A DNA stretch of 64,000 nucleotides from Anaerolineae bacterium. Its GTDB lineage: Bacteria; Chloroflexota; Anaerolineae; 4572-78; J111. The stretch spans positions 372,001-436,000 of the forward strand of contig JAHDWA010000001.1 in NCBI GenBank assembly GCA_023382535.1, given 5' to 3'. Of the stretch, positions 34,441 through 41,557 are shown in pieces. The number at the start of each line of letters is the position of its first letter. Position 1 is the first letter of the stretch. The notes beneath the pieces were generated by a model. That model was given only the letters and a program-made list of their open reading frames with translations. It was not told the DNA's origin and searched no databases. The translations under genes were made by a program, and so were the position numbers.

Positions 34441-35883
34441 TTACAAACCGGTCTCCACCTTCACCCTGGCCCCATCCGTCAGGTTGGGCTGTCCGGCAAT
34501 CACGACGGTGTCGCCCGGTTTCAGGCCGGACAGAATTTCGATGCGGTCGCCGTTGACGAGGCCGGTGCTGACGCGGCGCTGCTGCACGGTGTTGTTGGCC
34601 TGGACGACAAACACCGTCTCCTGGTTGTCAATCAGGGTGACGGCGGCGCGTGGGGCCAAAAGCGCACCTGGTTTTTCATTGACCAGAATGGACACATCGG
34701 CGTACATGCCGCTGCGGAGCAACTCGGTCTGGTCCAACGGCGTCACTTTGACGGCAAAGGTAAAGGTGTTGGTATCGGCCGCCGGGGCGACGCTGCTGAC
34801 CAGGGCCGGGAACTCCTGGCCGGGATAGGCCACAATCCGCAAGCTGGCATTTTGACCCTCGGCAAGCTGGGCGATGCGGCTTTCTTCCACGTTGACCAGG
34901 ACTTCCAGGTCCCTGGAAACGAGCTGGATCACCGCCGTCTCGGGTTTGACCATGCTGCCCTTGCGGACATTAACCTTAGCCACCAGGCCGTCGAAGGGAG
35001 CTTTAATGGTGGTATCCCGCAACTGGATGCGGGCCTGGGCTACGGCGGCCTCGGCCTGTTTGACGCCCGCCCGCGCCATATCAAAATCCACCGGGCGGAA
35101 GGGGTTTCGGGCCAGGTTCAAACTCAGTTGAGCCTGCACCAGTTGCGCCTTGAGCGGGGCCAATTGGGCCTCGGTCGGGTTCGTTTTCAAATTGTAGGCC
35201 GATAGGGCCGTCTCGTAGGTAATGGTGGCCTGTTCTAATTGAATAGCCTGGGGGGTCTCACCGACCTGCCCGGCCCAGGCGATCTTATCGTACTCGGACT
35301 GGGCGCGACGCAGGGCGGCCTGGGCCCTGGCCATGTCGGTGGCGGCCGTGTTGCGCTCGTCATCGCTGATATTGGTCGCATCGTTCAGAGCGGCCTGGGC
35401 CACGTCCAGCGATGATTGGGCCGCGTTAAGCTCTTCTGGGCGACTGCCTTCCTCCATTTTAGCCAGCTTGAGTTGGGCGATCTCCAGGTTGGCTTCGGCC
35501 TGGTCCAATTGCGTGGCGAAAAGGTCAGACTCAATGATGGCGATGGGGTCGCCGGCCTTGACCTCGTCGCCCACCTCCACCAGCACCGCTTCGATCCGGC
35601 CGGAGACACGCGGGGCGAGGTTTACCTCGTCTTTGGCTTGAAGCACGCCGGCGTAGTAAAAGACCTGGGCTATGTCGCCGGTTTGAACGGTCGCTACCTG
35701 AACGGGGACGGCCGTCGCTTCAATCGGGGCGGCCGTCGTTTCGGCCGATGGGCTGGCCTGGGCCACCGGTCTACCCAGCAGGCCATAAGCGCCGAGCAGG
35801 GCTGCGCCGACCAGCAAGACCAGCAGCGTGAGGGATAATCGTTTCCTCCCGGTACTCTTGGGATTCTCAGTCTCGGTTGTCAT
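34441..35883 (-). CDS. RND efflux periplasmic adaptor (HlyD/AcrA family), 480 aa
   Basis: An N-terminal helix (LSLTLLVLLVGAALLGAYGL) is followed by a lipoyl half (VFYYAGVLQAKDEVNLAPRV, VEVGDEVKAGDPIAIIESD), a long coiled-coil hairpin (about residues 120-275), the second lipoyl half (TTIKAPFDGLVAKVNVRKG), beta-barrel and membrane-proximal domains ending in ILSGLKPGDTVVIAGQPNL. It precedes the RND permease gene on the same strand (177-base gap with hairpin repeats) and would be its partner. No outer-membrane channel gene is near, as expected for a monoderm or Chloroflexota envelope. A motif copy lies about 160 bases upstream. Confidence 0.92.
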   Translation of the reverse strand: MTTETENPKSTGRKRLSLTLLVLLVGAALLGAYGLLGRPVAQASPSAETTAAPIEATAVPVQVATVQTGDIAQVFYYAGVLQAKDEVNLAPRVSGRIEAVLVEVGDEVKAGDPIAIIESDLFATQLDQAEANLEIAQLKLAKMEEGSRPEELNAAQSSLDVAQAALNDATNISDDERNTAATDMARAQAALRRAQSEYDKIAWAGQVGETPQAIQLEQATITYETALSAYNLKTNPTEAQLAPLKAQLVQAQLSLNLARNPFRPVDFDMARAGVKQAEAAVAQARIQLRDTTIKAPFDGLVAKVNVRKGSMVKPETAVIQLVSRDLEVLVNVEESRIAQLAEGQNASLRIVAYPGQEFPALVSSVAPAADTNTFTFAVKVTPLDQTELLRSGMYADVSILVNEKPGALLAPRAAVTLIDNQETVFVVQANNTVQQRRVSTGLVNGDRIEILSGLKPGDTVVIAGQPNLTDGARVKVETGL

Positions 35884-36040
35884 TGTCGGTCAATCTCCTT
35901 TGTTGATTTGGTCAGGTATCCTGAACCAGGACGAACAGGATACGGACATTTTTCTATCTTCGGGTTAGGGTACCAGAAATTGGGTTGCGGGCACAGGGCT
36001 GTGTGGCGGGTTCCGGTGCGAGCCTTTTGACCGGTAGGGG

Positions 36041-36058
36041 GACAGGCAATTTGGCGGG
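36041..36058 (-). promoter_or_regulatory. Putative operator, recurrent motif upstream of the RND adaptor
   Basis: On the minus strand CCCGCCAAATTGCCTGTC, matching the consensus SSGC-MAAATK-GCCTG. It lies 158 bases before the adaptor start and just after the terminator of the BON-domain gene, where a promoter would be expected. The flanking sequence resembles that of the copy at 55671-55688. Confidence 0.6.
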
Positions 36059-36062
36059 TAAG

Positions 36063-36092
36063 AATCAAAAAAGCCCACTCGGATGAGTGGGC
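36063..36092 (-). terminator. Rho-independent terminator of the BON-domain gene
   Basis: On the minus strand GCCCACTC, loop ATCC, GAGTGGGC (36092-36073) is followed by TTTTTTG (36072-36066 region). An 8-bp GC-rich stem plus a U run is a classic intrinsic terminator. Confidence 0.85.
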
Positions 36093-36251
36093 CGGTCAGG
36101 AAAATGAGGGGCAAACGATTATTTGCCCCGCTATTGGACTTCAATAAAATATGATATATGGAGTGCTCGGTCAGGATTGCCAAATCCTGACCAACCAACG
36201 GGGATTTGCCCCTTCGAGCGTTTATATGCCAAATAAGGAGCAACACCAGGG
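36093..36251. other. Intergenic stretch with two further hairpins
   Basis: GGGGCAAA (36108-36115) pairs with TTTGCCCC (36122-36129), and GGTCAGGATT (36169-36178) pairs with AATCCTGACC (36183-36192, loop GCCA). Downstream of the BON gene, before its terminator. No gene seen. Confidence 0.6.
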
Positions 36252-36755
36252 TTAATGAAGCGGCCCGGTTCTTACCGGGCGGTGACCGTTTCCGTCCGGG
36301 ATCACCACCAGGCAATTGACGACGTCAATCACGCCGGGAACGCTGCGGGTCACGGCTTCGGCGGCCATTTGCTGCCTTTGATTCAAAACCGGTCCGCGCA
36401 GCGTCACCACCCCGTTGAACGATTTGATCCGCACCACCTCGGTGGAGAGACCAACTTGGGGATGCCGGGCCATAGCGCGAGCGACGGCCCCCTCGATGGT
36501 GGGGTCATCCCGCAGTTCATTGCGAACTGACCTCACCCCCTCTACTGCTGCCGCCAATTTTTCGGCCATTCCCCGCTGCCCGGCCCCGCAGACCGCGCCC
36601 CCCAAGGTCACAACCCCATCATTCACTTCCACTTCAATCCGGGGTTTGGTTGAGTGCAGCGTGTCATAACTACGGAAGGCTTCGTATATCTTGGCTCTGA
36701 TGTCGGCGTCGGTGTGGTGGCCGTTGCGGTTGGCCCATAGCTTATCGAAGATCAC
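36252..36755 (-). CDS. BON-domain protein with two BON repeats, 167 aa
   Basis: Two BON domains: residues about 17-85 (DIRAKIYEAFRSYDTLH, IEVEVNDGVVTLGGAV, GVRSVRNELR) and about 85-155 (GAVARAMARHPQVGLSTEVV, IKSFNGVVTLRGPV, GVIDVVNCLVV). BON domains bind lipid or membrane surfaces and occur in osmotic-shock and envelope proteins. There is no signal peptide, so it is probably cytoplasmic. The start is GTG 36753-36755, with GGAGG at the end of the upstream small gene, implying translational coupling to it. A strong terminator follows. Confidence 0.87.
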   Translation of the reverse strand: MIFDKLWANRNGHHTDADIRAKIYEAFRSYDTLHSTKPRIEVEVNDGVVTLGGAVCGAGQRGMAEKLAAAVEGVRSVRNELRDDPTIEGAVARAMARHPQVGLSTEVVRIKSFNGVVTLRGPVLNQRQQMAAEAVTRSVPGVIDVVNCLVVIPDGNGHRPVRTGPLH

Positions 36756-36759
36756 GGTC

Positions 36760-36891
36760 TCATCCCTCCGTTACCCACCCAGGGTCTGTATCATCACGAA
36801 TCGGCACTGGAGTGAGTTGATAAACGCGGCGAACGGTCGGCAAGGTAGCCGTTGCCCAGATGATGAGTATAATCGTCAGTATAATCGTCAT
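36760..36891 (-). CDS. Small membrane protein, 43 aa
   Basis: ATG 36891 with TGGAGAAAAGTC upstream begins MTIILTIILIIWATATLPTV, one hydrophobic helix, then a short polar tail (VPIRDDTDPGW). The stop lies four bases before the GTG of the BON gene, and the BON ribosome site is inside this frame, so the two are coupled. I know no homologue. Confidence 0.6.
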   Translation of the reverse strand: MTIILTIILIIWATATLPTVRRVYQLTPVPIRDDTDPGWVTEG

Positions 36892-37013
36892 GACTTTTCT
36901 CCAGAATAAATTATACCCTTATGGTATCACGCTATCCGGCCGCTGAACAGGGTTATTTAGACCGGAGTTACCCCCGCCGTTTGGCCCGTTGAGATTATAG
37001 GTGGAATCACCTA

Positions 37014-37064
37014 GTGGTCGAAGATCATCTGTACCGTAACCCCCGCGAGGATGCCGAGGGGTAG
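37014..37064 (+). pseudogene. Relic of a ferritin gene 3' end
   Basis: The 51 bases read VVEDHLYRNPREDAEG plus TAG and match the end of the ferritin gene (46326-46376, LVEDHLYRNPRADAEG) with only about four base differences. Upstream sequence does not match ferritin. This is the tail of a second ferritin gene or a copied fragment. Confidence 0.75.
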
Positions 37065-37190
37065 ACTGAAGCCCGGTAAACGGCAGAAGTGGACGGAATT
37101 TGCGGCAGTGACGCCATTTCAACTTGAGTGACACCTCCGGTCACTAAGCTAATTTTGATTTGACTTAAAGCGACTTGTATAGTATATTAT

Positions 37191-37209
37191 TATCGGAATC
37201 CGATAACGG
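37191..37209. promoter_or_regulatory. Palindromic operator upstream of the TauE/SafE gene
   Basis: TATCGGA-A-TCCGATA (37191-37205) is a perfect 7-bp inverted repeat, overlapping CCGATAACGG (37200-37209). The same CCGATAACGG occurs at 38993-39002 directly before the PadR gene. Probably a PadR operator. Confidence 0.5.
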
Positions 37210-37250
37210 TAATTGATAATGATGCCTCTACTACAGAAAGGTAACATCCT

Positions 37251-38036
37251 ATGGAATATCTACTCGTCTGTTTCGTGGCTATGGCCGTATCGGCGTTGAC
37301 CCTCTTCTCCGGATTTGGCCTGGGAACCGTGCTGATGCCGGTATTTGCCCTCTTTTTTCCCGTGCCCGTGGCTGTGGCGGCTACCGCCGTCGTTCACCTG
37401 GCCAACAACCTGTTCAAAGTAGCCCTCCTGGGCCGGTGGGCTAATTGGTCCATCGTCGGCCGATTTGCCCTGCCCGCCGTTGTAATGGCTATGGTTGGGG
37501 CCGCCCTGCTCACCCTGTTTGACCGTCTGCCTCCTCTGGTCAGCTATCAGTTGGGGGATCAACCCCATCAGGTCAGTGTAATCAAGCTGGTGATTGCCCT
37601 GGTTATCATCGCCTTTGCCCTGTTTGACCTACTGCCCCGCTTCCAGGACGTGGCTTTCGATCCCAGATACCTGCCGCTGGGTGGAATGCTCTCAGGCTTC
37701 TTTGGCGGGTTATCCGGGAACCAGGGCGCGCTGCGGTCGGCTTTTTTGATCAAAGCCGGTCTGGATAAGGAAGCTTTTGTGGGGACCGGGGTGGTGGCAA
37801 CCGTGCTGGTTGACGTGGCCCGCTTGTTGGTCTACGGGCTGGCTTTCTATACGACCAGTTTTACTCAGTTGGGGAGTGGCGTGCTGGGGCTGGTTTTAGC
37901 GGCGACACTGGCCGCGTTTGTGGGCGCTGCTTTAGGCCGGCGCTGGCTGAAAAAGGTCACCTTGCGCACGGTTCAAGTCATCGTCGGGGTCGGGCTGATT
38001 CTCCTGGGCTTCGGGCTGGGGACCGGCTTGTTATAA
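37251..38036 (+). CDS. TauE/SafE-family sulfite/anion exporter-like membrane protein, 261 aa
   Basis: Eight hydrophobic segments in two halves, with the family features LFSGFGLGTVLMPVFALFFP at the start of the first half and GGMLSGFFGGLSGNQGALRS at the start of the second. This is the TauE/SafE (DUF81) fold, a group that moves sulfite, sulfoacetate or other anions across the membrane. The substrate is not evident. An upstream palindrome shared with the PadR gene at 39014, and the nearby chromate transporter gene, hint at a common oxyanion-related response. Confidence 0.9.
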   Translation: MEYLLVCFVAMAVSALTLFSGFGLGTVLMPVFALFFPVPVAVAATAVVHLANNLFKVALLGRWANWSIVGRFALPAVVMAMVGAALLTLFDRLPPLVSYQLGDQPHQVSVIKLVIALVIIAFALFDLLPRFQDVAFDPRYLPLGGMLSGFFGGLSGNQGALRSAFLIKAGLDKEAFVGTGVVATVLVDVARLLVYGLAFYTTSFTQLGSGVLGLVLAATLAAFVGAALGRRWLKKVTLRTVQVIVGVGLILLGFGLGTGLL

Positions 38037-38051
38037 CAAACAATAACCGGA

Positions 38052-38249
38052 TTGAAAAAGAAGACTATTTGCCATACCTGCACCCTCAAACTGATCACCC
38101 CGACCTACCGGCGTGCGCCGCTCTTCCGGCTGGTTCGTGAACCCCTCACGTGGGGGATGCGCGGTCTGGCCTGGATTCACCGGATCGATCCGGTGGAATA
38201 CGAGGTGCAACATGGAAGAGAATTTTGTGGTAACCGAAGCAACGTTTAG
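38052..38249 (+). CDS. Small Cys-containing ORF, possibly truncated gene
   Basis: A 65-codon frame from TTG 38052 reads ICHTCTLKLITPTYRRAPLF then REPLTWGMRGLAWIHRIDPV. The CxxC and the many Trp/Arg residues look protein-like rather than random, but its end (VQHGREFCGNRSNV) lies inside the start of the next gene and looks like a frame run-on. It may be the 5' half of a gene that lost its 3' part. Function unknown; the ribosome site is weak. Confidence 0.35.
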   Translation: MKKKTICHTCTLKLITPTYRRAPLFRLVREPLTWGMRGLAWIHRIDPVEYEVQHGREFCGNRSNV

Positions 38250-38850
38250 AAGCATTTTAGCCACTTTATACATTATTGGCGGAGCGATTAGAACCTACTA
38301 CCGCCTGAAAGTGAGAGATGTTTCGAGACGGTTGGAAGGAATTTGGACGGTGATATGGCGCAATGTGTTCGCCTTTTCCGGGGCCATCGCGGCGTTGATG
38401 TGGCTCGTAGATCCTCAATGGATGCAGTGGTCTGCCCTCTCATGTCTGCCAATGAAGTTACGTTGGCTGGGAGTAGGTTTAGGCGTCGTGGGTATTCTGC
38501 TGGGCTTCTGGGCTTATCGAACGCTCGGTGAAGCTTTTACAGATACGATCGAGGTCAAACAGCCGCCTACACTGGTGACAAGTGGACCGTATCACTGGAT
38601 CAGGCACCCCATGTACGTGGCGCTCTTTTTCATCAGAGGCGCCTTTTTTCTTTTGTCAACCAACTGGTTTATTGGGCTTGTTGGTCTGTTAGAAATTACC
38701 ATTGTGGTTAGTCGAGTTAGGCGGGAAGAAGCCCTCTTGATCGAAAGGCATGGCCCTCAGTATCAGGCCTACATGGCTCGCACGGGTCAATTTCTACCCC
38801 ACCTGGGAGGCCAAAAAGCATATCATCGCCCCAATGTTCAGGCCCGGTAG
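38212..38850 (+). CDS. Isoprenylcysteine carboxyl methyltransferase-like membrane methyltransferase, 212 aa
   Basis: Four or five hydrophobic segments, with the ICMT/PEMT C-terminal signature: LVTSGPYHWIRHPMYVALFF, then RREEALLIERHGPQYQAYM and TGQFLP. These residues bind SAM and the substrate in ICMT-type enzymes. In bacteria such proteins methylate small or lipid molecules that are mostly unknown. ATG 38212 follows CGAGGTG; the longer reading from 38113 overlaps another frame and lacks a ribosome site. Confidence 0.85.
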   Translation: MEENFVVTEATFRSILATLYIIGGAIRTYYRLKVRDVSRRLEGIWTVIWRNVFAFSGAIAALMWLVDPQWMQWSALSCLPMKLRWLGVGLGVVGILLGFWAYRTLGEAFTDTIEVKQPPTLVTSGPYHWIRHPMYVALFFIRGAFFLLSTNWFIGLVGLLEITIVVSRVRREEALLIERHGPQYQAYMARTGQFLPHLGGQKAYHRPNVQAR

Positions 38851-38992
38851 CAGCCTCTGCTTGCAAGAGTGCATTTTTAATGAAGTCATTGGACAAAAAC
38901 GCCACCCCTGAAGGGCAAATCTCGTCCCACGGCAACCAGGTAGCCACAAGTGTAAATTTGACGGATCCAGGCGACGAAGCTATTATCTCACA

Positions 38993-39002
38993 CCGATAAC
39001 GG
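38993..39002. promoter_or_regulatory. CCGATAACGG box overlapping the PadR ribosome site
   Basis: The ten bases are identical to 37200-37209 upstream of the TauE/SafE gene. They end 11 bases before the PadR ATG, so a bound repressor would block its own expression. Confidence 0.5.
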
Positions 39003-39013
39003 ATTTCGTTAAT

Positions 39014-39370
39014 ATGTTACGTGATTTCTTTCTTGGTTTTATCAAAATCCACATTCTTCACCACGCCGAGCAGGAACCGGTGTTCGGTCTGGCGCTGATC
39101 CAGGAATTGGCCCGGCACGGCTACACCCTCAGTCCCGGAACCCTGTACCCTGTACTCCACAGCCTGGAGAAAGACGGTTACCTGGCATCTGAAGAGCGCG
39201 TGGTGCAGGGGAAGGTGCGGAAGTATTACAGCCTGACGGAAGCGGGAAGTCGCGCCCTGGTTGAAGCCCGCCATAAAATCAAAGAGTTGGTGGACGAAGT
39301 ATTGGCAGGACAGAGGCCAGCCACGCTGGCTGACTTACCGGGTTCTGGCGAGGGAGACGCGGACGGATGA
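39014..39370 (+). CDS. PadR-family transcriptional regulator, 118 aa
   Basis: A PadR winged helix (residues about 5-80): FGLALIQELARHGYTLSPGT, LYPVLHSLEKDGYLASEERV, VRKYYSLTEAGSRALVEARH, followed by a short C-terminal helix for dimerisation. The length fits the PadR-s1 type. It precedes the chromate transporter gene by 182 bases. The CCGATAACGG box before it, shared with the TauE/SafE promoter, suggests it controls both genes and itself. Confidence 0.92.
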   Translation: MLRDFFLGFIKIHILHHAEQEPVFGLALIQELARHGYTLSPGTLYPVLHSLEKDGYLASEERVVQGKVRKYYSLTEAGSRALVEARHKIKELVDEVLAGQRPATLADLPGSGEGDADG

Positions 39371-39552
39371 ATAATAACCAGGGCGCAAACAAGCCGTGAG
39401 GCTACTCCTGGATTCGGCTCAAGGACTGGGGGGGGAAGTCCCTGCCTGAAAAAAGCAGGGAGCCCGGAAGGACCGATGGGGCGCTGAGTTGAAACACCTT
39501 TAACGATGTTGCATTTCCTTACTTTAAAACTTACTTCCGCACGGGATATGCT
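39371..39552 (+). other. Gap before chrA with short hairpins
   Basis: The leader of chrA contains a G-run (39428-39435) and a 6-bp hairpin CCCTGC/GCAGGG (39440-39445/39455-39460). I could not match it to a riboswitch class. No gene seen. Confidence 0.4.
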
Positions 39553-40695
39553 ATGGATACAAAAACTCAATCCTCTCTGGGGGAGGTTATTCGCCTCTTT
39601 CTCCGCTTAGGCTTCACGGCCTTTGGCGGTCCCGCCGCCCACATTGCCATGATGCACGATGAAGTCGTGGTGCGCCGGCGCTGGCTGGAGGAACAACATT
39701 TTTTGGACCTGGTCGGGGCGACGAACCTGATCCCCGGCCCCAACTCCACCGAGATGGCGATCCATATTGGCTACGACCGGGCCGGTTGGCGAGGACTTAT
39801 AGCCGCCGGAGTCTGCTTCATTCTGCCGGCTACTCTCATCGTGGGCCTCCTGGCCTGGGCTTATGTGGCGTATGGTCGGACGCCCCAGGGCGAAGCCCTG
39901 TTGTATGGGATCAAACCGGTCATCATTGCCATTGTGTTGCAAGCCTTGATCCGCCTGGGACGGACAGCCATCAAAGAGCTTCTTTTTGCGGGGATCGGGG
40001 TGGCAGTGCTGCTGCTGTATCTCTTCGGGGTCAACGAACTGCTCTTGCTCTTTGGCGGGGGCCTGGTGCTCGTCGTCCTCCAGGCTATCCGGCAGGCACC
40101 AGGGTGGAGCGGTCTCTTCCTCCCTTTGATCGGGGTGAGCGGGCTGGCCAGGTTGGTTGAGTCAACGCCGGTTCGGCTGGACCAACTCTTTTTCATTTTT
40201 CTGAAAATCGGAGCAGTCTTGTACGGCAGCGGCTATGTTTTGCTGGCCTTCTTGCGCAATGACCTCGTGGTGCGGTTGGGCTGGCTGACCGACCAACAGT
40301 TATTGGATGCGTTGGCGATTGGCCAGTTTACGCCGGGGCCGGTCTTCACCACGGCCACCTTTATCGGTTATGTCTTGGCCGGCGTTCCTGGGGCGATCCT
40401 GGCTACGGTTGGGATATTTCTGCCTTCCTTTTGCTTTGTGGCGCTGCTCAACCGGATTGTACCGTATCTGCGTCGTTCCATCTGGACGGCTGTTCTGCTG
40501 GATGGGATAAACGTGGCCGCTCTGGGCTTGATGGCGGGCGTAACCTGGCAGCTCGGCCAGGAAGCCATTGTGGATGGGCTGACCCTCCTTTTGGCGGCAG
40601 TGGCGATGATCGTGCTGTTCCGTTTCAAGCTCAACTCAGCCTGGCTGGTGCTGGCAGGGGGTATCGTCGGATTAATTGGACTTTATATCGGGTAG
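39553..40695 (+). CDS. chrA: Chromate transporter ChrA (CHR family), 380 aa
   Basis: A long-chain CHR protein with two homologous halves. Each begins with the family signature: LFLRLGFTAFGGPAAHIAMM at the N-terminus and FFIFLKIGAVLYGSGYVLLA in the second half. GATNLIPGPNSTEMAIHIGY and ALAIGQFTPGPVFTTATFIG are the paired PGP motifs. About ten to twelve helices are predicted. ChrA expels chromate using the proton gradient, though some members move other anions. It follows a PadR regulator, a common arrangement for chr genes. Confidence 0.94.
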   Translation: MDTKTQSSLGEVIRLFLRLGFTAFGGPAAHIAMMHDEVVVRRRWLEEQHFLDLVGATNLIPGPNSTEMAIHIGYDRAGWRGLIAAGVCFILPATLIVGLLAWAYVAYGRTPQGEALLYGIKPVIIAIVLQALIRLGRTAIKELLFAGIGVAVLLLYLFGVNELLLLFGGGLVLVVLQAIRQAPGWSGLFLPLIGVSGLARLVESTPVRLDQLFFIFLKIGAVLYGSGYVLLAFLRNDLVVRLGWLTDQQLLDALAIGQFTPGPVFTTATFIGYVLAGVPGAILATVGIFLPSFCFVALLNRIVPYLRRSIWTAVLLDGINVAALGLMAGVTWQLGQEAIVDGLTLLLAAVAMIVLFRFKLNSAWLVLAGGIVGLIGLYIG

Positions 40696-40855
40696 TTCAT
40701 TTTTCTGTATTGTCTGGTGGCTGCTGGTCGCCTTGTTAGGAGTAGAGCTACCACGCCGATAGAGGCAAAGGTGATCGGAATAATCTCAAGTGGACTTAGC
40801 CAGCTCCTGGTAACTCAGAAGGGGGAAGTTCCTGTCGAAACGAAAGGCGCGCCCA

Positions 40856-41491
40856 ATGGTGAAACTTATCTATACCTTGCTTGGATTGATAATCACCCTA
40901 ATTATTGCCAGCCTTTGGTGGCGTTGGGCCAGCCGCCGGCAACAGTTGCCTTGCCCAGCCTGGTTGGCCTGGTTTCTTGATAATCCGGTCATTGAGGTTA
41001 TTGCCGGTACACAAGCCACACTTGACCGAATTGGGTTGCGCTCAGGCGAATATGGGTTGGATGTGGGGTGCGGCCCAGGACGCTTGAGTATTCCGGCGGC
41101 CAGGCGGGTCGGGCCAGCGGGTACAGTTGTAGCGCTGGACATTCAACCTGAGATGTTGGCTCACCTCCACCGGAAAATCGAGCAAGCCGGTATCACGAAC
41201 ATTGTCACCCACTTAAGCGACATCACGACCGATGACAATTTGCTCCCAAACAGCTTTGATCGCGCCTGGTTAGTGACGGTACTGGGTGAAATACCAGACC
41301 GTCTTGCTGCCCTTCAGAACCTCTATCGTATTCTTAAACCGGGGGGCACTTTGTCTATCACCGAAATTCTAGGCGACCCGCACTATCAGACCCGTAGTAC
41401 GGTGTTAGGTTTAGGCAAAACTGCTGGTTTTGAACCTGCACAGTATTGGGGAACATTCCTGGCCTTTACTCAAAATTTCACCAAAGTATAA
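40856..41491 (+). CDS. Membrane-anchored SAM-dependent methyltransferase, 211 aa
   Basis: An N-terminal helix (LIYTLLGLIITLIIASLWW) precedes a class I methyltransferase domain with YGLDVGCGPGRLSIPAARRV (motif I), VVALDIQPEMLAHLHRKIEQ, FDRAWLVTVLGEIPDR and LYRILKPGGTLSITEI. The domain resembles UbiE/arsenite-type methyltransferases and the ones at 411-1139 and 24906-25571, but has its own membrane anchor. Substrate unknown. Start ATG 40856 follows CGAAAGG. Confidence 0.85.
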   Translation: MVKLIYTLLGLIITLIIASLWWRWASRRQQLPCPAWLAWFLDNPVIEVIAGTQATLDRIGLRSGEYGLDVGCGPGRLSIPAARRVGPAGTVVALDIQPEMLAHLHRKIEQAGITNIVTHLSDITTDDNLLPNSFDRAWLVTVLGEIPDRLAALQNLYRILKPGGTLSITEILGDPHYQTRSTVLGLGKTAGFEPAQYWGTFLAFTQNFTKV

Positions 41492-41557
41492 CCATTAATC
41501 CCTCCCTGATGGCGGCACAACTAGGTGATTGGGCCGCATGATTACCAGGTATATTAA

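Larger units (their letters stand above)
36892..37250. other. Intergenic region with gene relic and operator
   Basis: This 359-base divergent gap contains the ferritin-end relic at 37014-37064 and a palindrome plus CCGATAACGG at 37191-37209 just before the TauE/SafE gene. I see no intact gene. Confidence 0.6.

Noticed and set aside
38879..38998. 39-codon frame MKSLDKNATPEGQ... before padR
   Set aside because: No ribosome site and its end overlaps the CCGATAACGG box; more likely leader DNA.
39371..39552. Possible riboswitch leader of chrA
   Set aside because: Only one short stem and a G-run; it does not fit fluoride, guanidine or other classes I can compare by eye.
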